The notes under the pieces: model-generated
What the model was told of the DNA's origin: nothing
The model's database searches: none
What the model saw: the letters and a program-made list of their open reading frames with translations, nothing else
NCBI GenBank assembly: GCA_030651305.1
Contig: JAUSCI010000047.1
Span: 1 to 64,000, forward strand
Length of the DNA: 64,000 nucleotides
Direction: 5' to 3'
Source: Sulfuritalea sp.
GTDB lineage: Bacteria > Pseudomonadota > Gammaproteobacteria > Burkholderiales > Rhodocyclaceae
Position numbers and translations under genes: made by a program
In this document: piece by piece, positions 60,974-64,000 of the stretch
How positions within the stretch are numbered: the first letter of the stretch is position 1
Layout: each line of letters starts with the position of its first letter

Positions 60974-61024
60974 GGCTTCGTTTCCCTTTCGTGGCGCGCA
61001 GCGCCGGTTAGCTCTACGTTATGC
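60902..61024 (+). other. attC6 with an enlarged loop holding the start of a gene
   Basis: 123 nt. CCCCAAC (complement of GTTGGGG), arm AACGCGGACGCTGCGC, a ~60-nt loop, then GCGCGCAGCGCCGGTTAGC and core GTTATGC. The loop contains the start codon and ribosome site of the cassette 6 gene. Confidence 0.88.
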
Positions 61025-61045
61025 GTCCTCGAGGAGGTCAATGAG

Positions 61046-61756
61046 ATGAGAGAGACTCGTATTGTGGCGTTTGCGTTATCACTGTGCTTGGCCGGTTGCC
61101 TCAGCGTCGCACCGTCTCAAAGAGATACTCCGATCGATCAGGTACCAATGTACGGCAGCATGAACCGAAGTGCTTACCCGGACCTAAAGGCTGCTGATGA
61201 CTCTTTCATTGAGAGCGTTATGAGAGAGTTTGGCAGCCGAGAGAAAGCGAGCGACAATTTTGCAAACTATGCATTTGATTTGTACCGCAAAGACGACCTA
61301 GCGCGCGCGATGGCGCGGTTCAACCAAGCTTGGCTGCTCAATCCAAGTAATCCACAAGTGTTTTGGGGATTCGCCTCTGTACTTCATGATCGCGGCGACT
61401 ATTGTCAAGCGGCGACCATGATGGACAGAGCAATCGAGCTTGGGGTTTCCCCGGTCAAAGGATTTCTTGCCGATGCAGGATTTATTACGAGCCGCTGCGC
61501 TCTCGCGAATACGACATTGCCACCCGCTGAGCGGAAGCGAATTCTCGACAGATCCGAGGAACTGTTTGCGCGCAGCGAGCGAGAAGATCCAAACAAGACG
61601 TACGTCTACGGCACGTGGGCCAAAGCCTATCGCGATCAAGAACGATATTCCGAGGCTTGGCAAATGGTCGCAAAGCAAAGAAATGTAGGGGGAAAGCCTG
61701 ACGAGAAGTTCTTGTCTATCTTGCGGTCCCGCTTTCCAGAGCCTGTTCTGAAATGA
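61046..61756 (+). CDS. Cassette 7: lipoprotein with TPR-like repeats
   Basis: 236 residues. Lipoprotein signal with lipobox LAGC (Cys ~18). TPR-like helices ~70-130 (FDLYRKDDLARAMARFNQAW; GDYCQAATMMDRAIELG) and ~165-210. GAGGAGG 8 nt before ATG 61046. Function unknown. Confidence 0.82.
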   Translation: MRETRIVAFALSLCLAGCLSVAPSQRDTPIDQVPMYGSMNRSAYPDLKAADDSFIESVMREFGSREKASDNFANYAFDLYRKDDLARAMARFNQAWLLNPSNPQVFWGFASVLHDRGDYCQAATMMDRAIELGVSPVKGFLADAGFITSRCALANTTLPPAERKRILDRSEELFARSEREDPNKTYVYGTWAKAYRDQERYSEAWQMVAKQRNVGGKPDEKFLSILRSRFPEPVLK

Positions 61757-61757
61757 C

Positions 61758-61826
61758 GCATAACCCGGCGTTGCAGGGGAGCTGCGCAATAAGACCTGCG
61801 CAGCCCCCTGAACTTGAACGTTGGGC
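61758..61826 (+). other. attC7
   Basis: 69 nt. GCATAAC (complement of GTTATGC), arms AGGGGAGCTGCGCAATAAGA and GCGCAGCCCCCTGAAC, core GTTGGGC. Second arm type, like attC9. Confidence 0.93.
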
Positions 61827-61827
61827 C

Positions 61828-62088
61828 TCATTCCCCGCGCTCGTATCCATCTTCAGACGTATCGCTCCCACCATCGCCCCCGTCTGCACCGGGCAAACTA
61901 AGCCCCGCCAAAATAAGCAGCCGGTCCTGTCCGTCGCTTGCCCTCAAACTGCATTGCGATCCACAAAACAGGCGCACGCCAATCTTGTCGGCATCTCGAC
62001 AGGCCGCTTCAAAACGCTTGGCGAGTGCGGCAACCGCCTTCGGGGAAATCCCGGCCTTATCACACTCACGTTCATTCACGAATGCCAT
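61828..62088 (-). CDS. Cassette 8: reverse-oriented small protein
   Basis: 86 residues from ATG 62088 (MAFVNERECDKAGISPKAVA), with GAGGGGG 6 nt upstream. A helical N-half and a Gly/Asp-rich tail. No family recognised. Stop is 1 bp from the core of attC7. Confidence 0.75.
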   Translation of the reverse strand: MAFVNERECDKAGISPKAVAALAKRFEAACRDADKIGVRLFCGSQCSLRASDGQDRLLILAGLSLPGADGGDGGSDTSEDGYERGE

Positions 62089-62109
62089 TTCAAGCCCCCT
62101 CGCGTTGAG

Positions 62110-62180
62110 GCCCAACAGGGCCATCGACACGGACGCCCGGCGATGAAGCCGCCGTGCGCCGGTCATGTTCGACGTTATGC
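62110..62180 (+). other. attC8
   Basis: 71 nt. GCCCAAC (complement of GTTGGGC), arms CGGACGCCCGGCGATGAAGCC and GTGCGCCGGTCA, core GTTATGC that includes the ATG of the next gene. Confidence 0.92.
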
Positions 62181-62770
62181 GTCATAGTCGCCTTCTTCTC
62201 GCGTTGAGCCTCTGGACCGTATGTCTGCTCGCGCAGGCCCAGGTTTCTCTTACCGGAAAGCCCAATTCTTGGCCCGCACCTGACCTAAGCTTAGGTACCG
62301 CATGTCCTAATGTATCGGGTACCTATCAGGCCCACGCGATTGACGTAAAGGTGCAGGACAAGGCGAAGAACGAATCACTTGGCATTCTGGTTTTTCTATA
62401 CACGCCCGGCCGACTGAACGTGCCGTCCTGGATGTGGCGAGACACATCAGAAGTTGAGATTCGCTACGTCCAAGAAGAAGGAGTGACTGTAATCGCCCGC
62501 GATCAAAGCCGATCTAGAGAAACAGCACGACAACTTTCACCTAGCGAGTTGGAGTGTTCAGGTGGAGTCATGCGCCTTACTTGGAAGCACGGAGGCCATA
62601 CCGAAGGCGTTTCACACAACACCGTTAGCTATCTGGAACTGTATCGCACCGGCTCTAACGCGCTCGTTGTCTCCGACAATCTGACCGATCATGCTTCTAC
62701 GCTTCTTGTCATTTCATCCACCACCGAGCGTCATGATTGGTATCTGTTCCCGCAGGTGTCAAAACCATGA
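62177..62770 (+). CDS. Cassette 9: secreted protein starting in the recombination core
   Basis: 197 residues from ATG 62177, which is within the GTTATGC core of attC8; an alternative ATG 62165 lies in the preceding attC. Signal peptide (RLLLALSLWTVCLLAQAQ) and a mature domain with paired Cys. No ribosome site inside the cassette, so initiation depends on the preceding sequence. No family recognised. Confidence 0.7.
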   Translation: MRHSRLLLALSLWTVCLLAQAQVSLTGKPNSWPAPDLSLGTACPNVSGTYQAHAIDVKVQDKAKNESLGILVFLYTPGRLNVPSWMWRDTSEVEIRYVQEEGVTVIARDQSRSRETARQLSPSELECSGGVMRLTWKHGGHTEGVSHNTVSYLELYRTGSNALVVSDNLTDHASTLLVISSTTERHDWYLFPQVSKP

Positions 62771-62771
62771 C

Positions 62772-62840
62772 GCATAACCCGGCGCTCGAGGGGAGCTGCG
62801 CGATAAGACCTGCGCAGCCCCCTCAGCTTGGACGTTAGAT
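62772..62840 (+). other. attC9
   Basis: 69 nt. GCATAAC, arms GAGGGGAGCTGCGCGATAAG and GCGCAGCCCCCTCAGC, core GTTAGAT. Confidence 0.93.
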
Positions 62841-62864
62841 ATCAATCGATCCGAATCTCTTGTC

Positions 62865-63428
62865 ATGCTCGAACGTGAAGACCAACTGCGCATCGAACAA
62901 AATGTCCGGCGTACCGCCATGTCCAGTGCATTGCGCAAAATTTATGCTCTGGTTCAGAGAGCCGAAGGCGAACAAAGAATTGAGCGTGCCGCAACGATCG
63001 TAGCGGTTGTCTTGCTGGTATCCATTTCTGCTCTCGCACTTTTTTGGTTCTTGCTTTCAAGTCGCCCTCGTGCGCCACTTGTTATAGGTGGGCCTTCTGC
63101 TCCAGTCGTAACTCGCTTTACGCCATACGTAGCTGCTTGGGCTCAACGAGTCGAAGCCCAAGCGCGCACCAGTTGCACCGATTTCCTTTCAACAGCAAAC
63201 CCGCGCGCCACGGTCGTCTTGACATCCACGATAAAGAGCGACGGAACGCTTGCGAGCGTCACGATCCTGCGTAGTTCGCAAATTGAAGGCCTGGATAAAG
63301 CAGCCATTAACCACGTTGTGACTGCCGCACCTTTTGTGGCATTTCCGCCCGCACTCAAAGTGGATACTGATATCCTAGAAATCACGAGGGAATTTCAGTA
63401 CCACTTTGCGCCATGCACAGGGTCATGA
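62865..63428 (+). CDS. Cassette 10: TonB C-terminal domain protein
   Basis: 187 residues from ATG 62865 (ATG 62919 is possible). One membrane helix (~45-65) and a periplasmic TonB-C-like domain ~105-185 (VVLTSTIKSDGTLASVTILR; GLDKAAINHVVTAAPF). No Pro-rich spacer as in TonB proper. May link to an outer-membrane transporter or have another role. Ribosome site weak. Confidence 0.8.
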   Translation: MLEREDQLRIEQNVRRTAMSSALRKIYALVQRAEGEQRIERAATIVAVVLLVSISALALFWFLLSSRPRAPLVIGGPSAPVVTRFTPYVAAWAQRVEAQARTSCTDFLSTANPRATVVLTSTIKSDGTLASVTILRSSQIEGLDKAAINHVVTAAPFVAFPPALKVDTDILEITREFQYHFAPCTGS

Positions 63429-63429
63429 C

Positions 63430-63500
63430 ATCTAACTCGTCGGTCAACGCGGACGCTGCGCGATGAAGCCGCGCAGCGCCGGTTACCTAGGACGTTATGC
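63430..63500 (+). other. attC10
   Basis: 71 nt. ATCTAAC (complement of GTTAGAT), arms CGGACGCTGCGCGATGAAGCC and GCGCCGGTTACC, core GTTATGC. Confidence 0.93.
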
Positions 63501-63519
63501 CTCATAGGAAGCCTCGCAC

Positions 63520-63891
63520 ATGGAAACAACGCTATACGATGGCAAAGGCCATCCAGTCGCCTACATCGCAGATGATGGTGAAAACAGTATCTATCTCTGG
63601 ATTGGCCACGCTGTCGCATACATTGATGGCGAAAACCTTTATGGCTGGAACGGCCATCACTTGGGGTGGTTCGCTGGTGGCGTCATTTATGACCTGCACG
63701 GCCTACGCGTTGGTTCCATAGGAGAGAAGTGCCCCTATGCGCTCTACGCACAGCCAGCGAAGTATGCAAAGTACGCCAAGTACGGAAAGTACGGTCGGTA
63801 TGGCGCATACGGTCGTCCTGGCTTCAGCGGAAGCTACAGTGATGTTCCGCTCGAAGACTTTCTTAAGGGGGGCGCCGTTGGTCAAATCTAA
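63520..63891 (+). CDS. Cassette 11: probable 4-fold beta-flower protein
   Basis: 123 residues. Four repeated short beta motifs (GHPVAYIADDGENSIYLWIG, GHAVAYIDGENLYGWNGHHLG...GGVIYDLHGLRVGSIG) fit the 4-fold beta-flower family. A Lys/Tyr tandem stretch (KYAKYAKYGKYGRYGAYG) follows. Role unknown, often found in cassettes and near effector-like genes. Confidence 0.75.
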   Translation: METTLYDGKGHPVAYIADDGENSIYLWIGHAVAYIDGENLYGWNGHHLGWFAGGVIYDLHGLRVGSIGEKCPYALYAQPAKYAKYAKYGKYGRYGAYGRPGFSGSYSDVPLEDFLKGGAVGQI

Positions 63892-63894
63892 GAG

Positions 63895-63981
63895 GCATAA
63901 CCCTACGGTCGACCTCGCTCCCTTCGGTCGCTGGACGCTGCGCGATAAAGCCGCGCAGCGCCGGTCACCTACACGTTGGGC
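63895..63981 (+). other. attC11
   Basis: 87 nt. GCATAAC, arm GACCTCGCTCCCTTCGGTCG, core GTTGGGC. Cassette 12 begins at T63976 and is cut by the window end after 25 bp. Confidence 0.93.
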
Positions 63982-64000
63982 CTCTGAATGATCCTAATTG

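Larger units (their letters stand above)
56098..64000. mobile_element. Chromosomal integron: intI, attI, 11 cassettes plus a captured TA cassette
   Basis: Consists of the reverse-strand integrase gene, an attI site, and a forward cassette array continuing past the window end. All 11 complete array cassettes satisfy the rule that the core at the cassette start and the inverse core of its attC are complementary (7 sequence variants). Most attC sites share the segment GGACGCTGCGCGATGAAGCC, so the array looks sedentary. A twelfth cassette begins at 63976. Confidence 0.92.

Noticed and set aside
63760-63820. Short tandem repeats resembling a CRISPR-like array
   Set aside because: They are in-frame Lys/Tyr codon repeats inside the cassette 11 gene, without spacers.

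Overview
The window looks like chromosome from a GC-rich betaproteobacterium. The bc1 genes next to sspA/sspB, a recJ beside an RpfE-like gene, lolCD, a citramalate synthase and a MmyB-type regulator all fit that group. A tungsten aldehyde:ferredoxin oxidoreductase operon resembling the one in Aromatoleum, together with a B12-dependent (oxygen-independent) ribonucleotide reductase, suggests a facultatively anaerobic, possibly aromatic-degrading Rhodocyclales or Sterolibacteriaceae relative. That placement is inference; no rRNA is present.

Layout. 1-8 kb: start of a TPP enzyme, a transglutaminase-like protein, a MaoC-phosphotransacylase fusion with acetate kinase, and nrdJ with a clear terminator. 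8-13 kb: small reverse-strand genes and uup. 13.2-16.2 kb: tRNA-Arg(CCT), a repeat coiled-coil protein and a GAF-GAF-PAS class III cyclase. 16.3-20 kb: sspB, sspA and petABC, with an FNR-like site upstream. 20.3-28.5 kb: leuDC, an HTH regulator, cimA, recR, ybaB, dnaX, a Spy-like protein and the SRP RNA. 28.6-32.9 kb: the aor operon (4xFe-S ferredoxin, W-enzyme, FAD subunit, MoaD-like protein, small ORF). 33-56 kb: srkA, comEC, a CBS protein, a FAH protein, a K+ channel, lolDC, recJ, a GGDEF/EAL protein, prfC, a lytic transglycosylase, and moaA-moeA for the pterin cofactor that the W-enzyme also needs.

56.1-64.0 kb is the most remarkable part: a chromosomal integron. A reverse-strand integron integrase has catalytic residues at the same numbers as IntI1 and a LexA-type box in its promoter region. 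Next come an attI site with 20-bp-phased direct repeats and at least eleven gene cassettes running off the window end. For each of the 11 complete cassettes, the 7-bp core at its start is exactly complementary to the inverse core of its own attC, so every boundary is independently validated. Cassette products are mostly unrecognised: membrane proteins, a doubly duplicated HEAT-like/zinc-ribbon protein, a TonB-C protein, a TPR lipoprotein and a probable 4-fold beta-flower protein. Three cassettes carry their gene in reverse orientation.

On the opposite side of intI, between it and moeA, lies a toxin-antitoxin module with its own attC, ending at a GAT-type secondary site and flanked by degenerate copies of the intI 3' end. 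This points to capture of a cassette behind the integrase rather than at attI.
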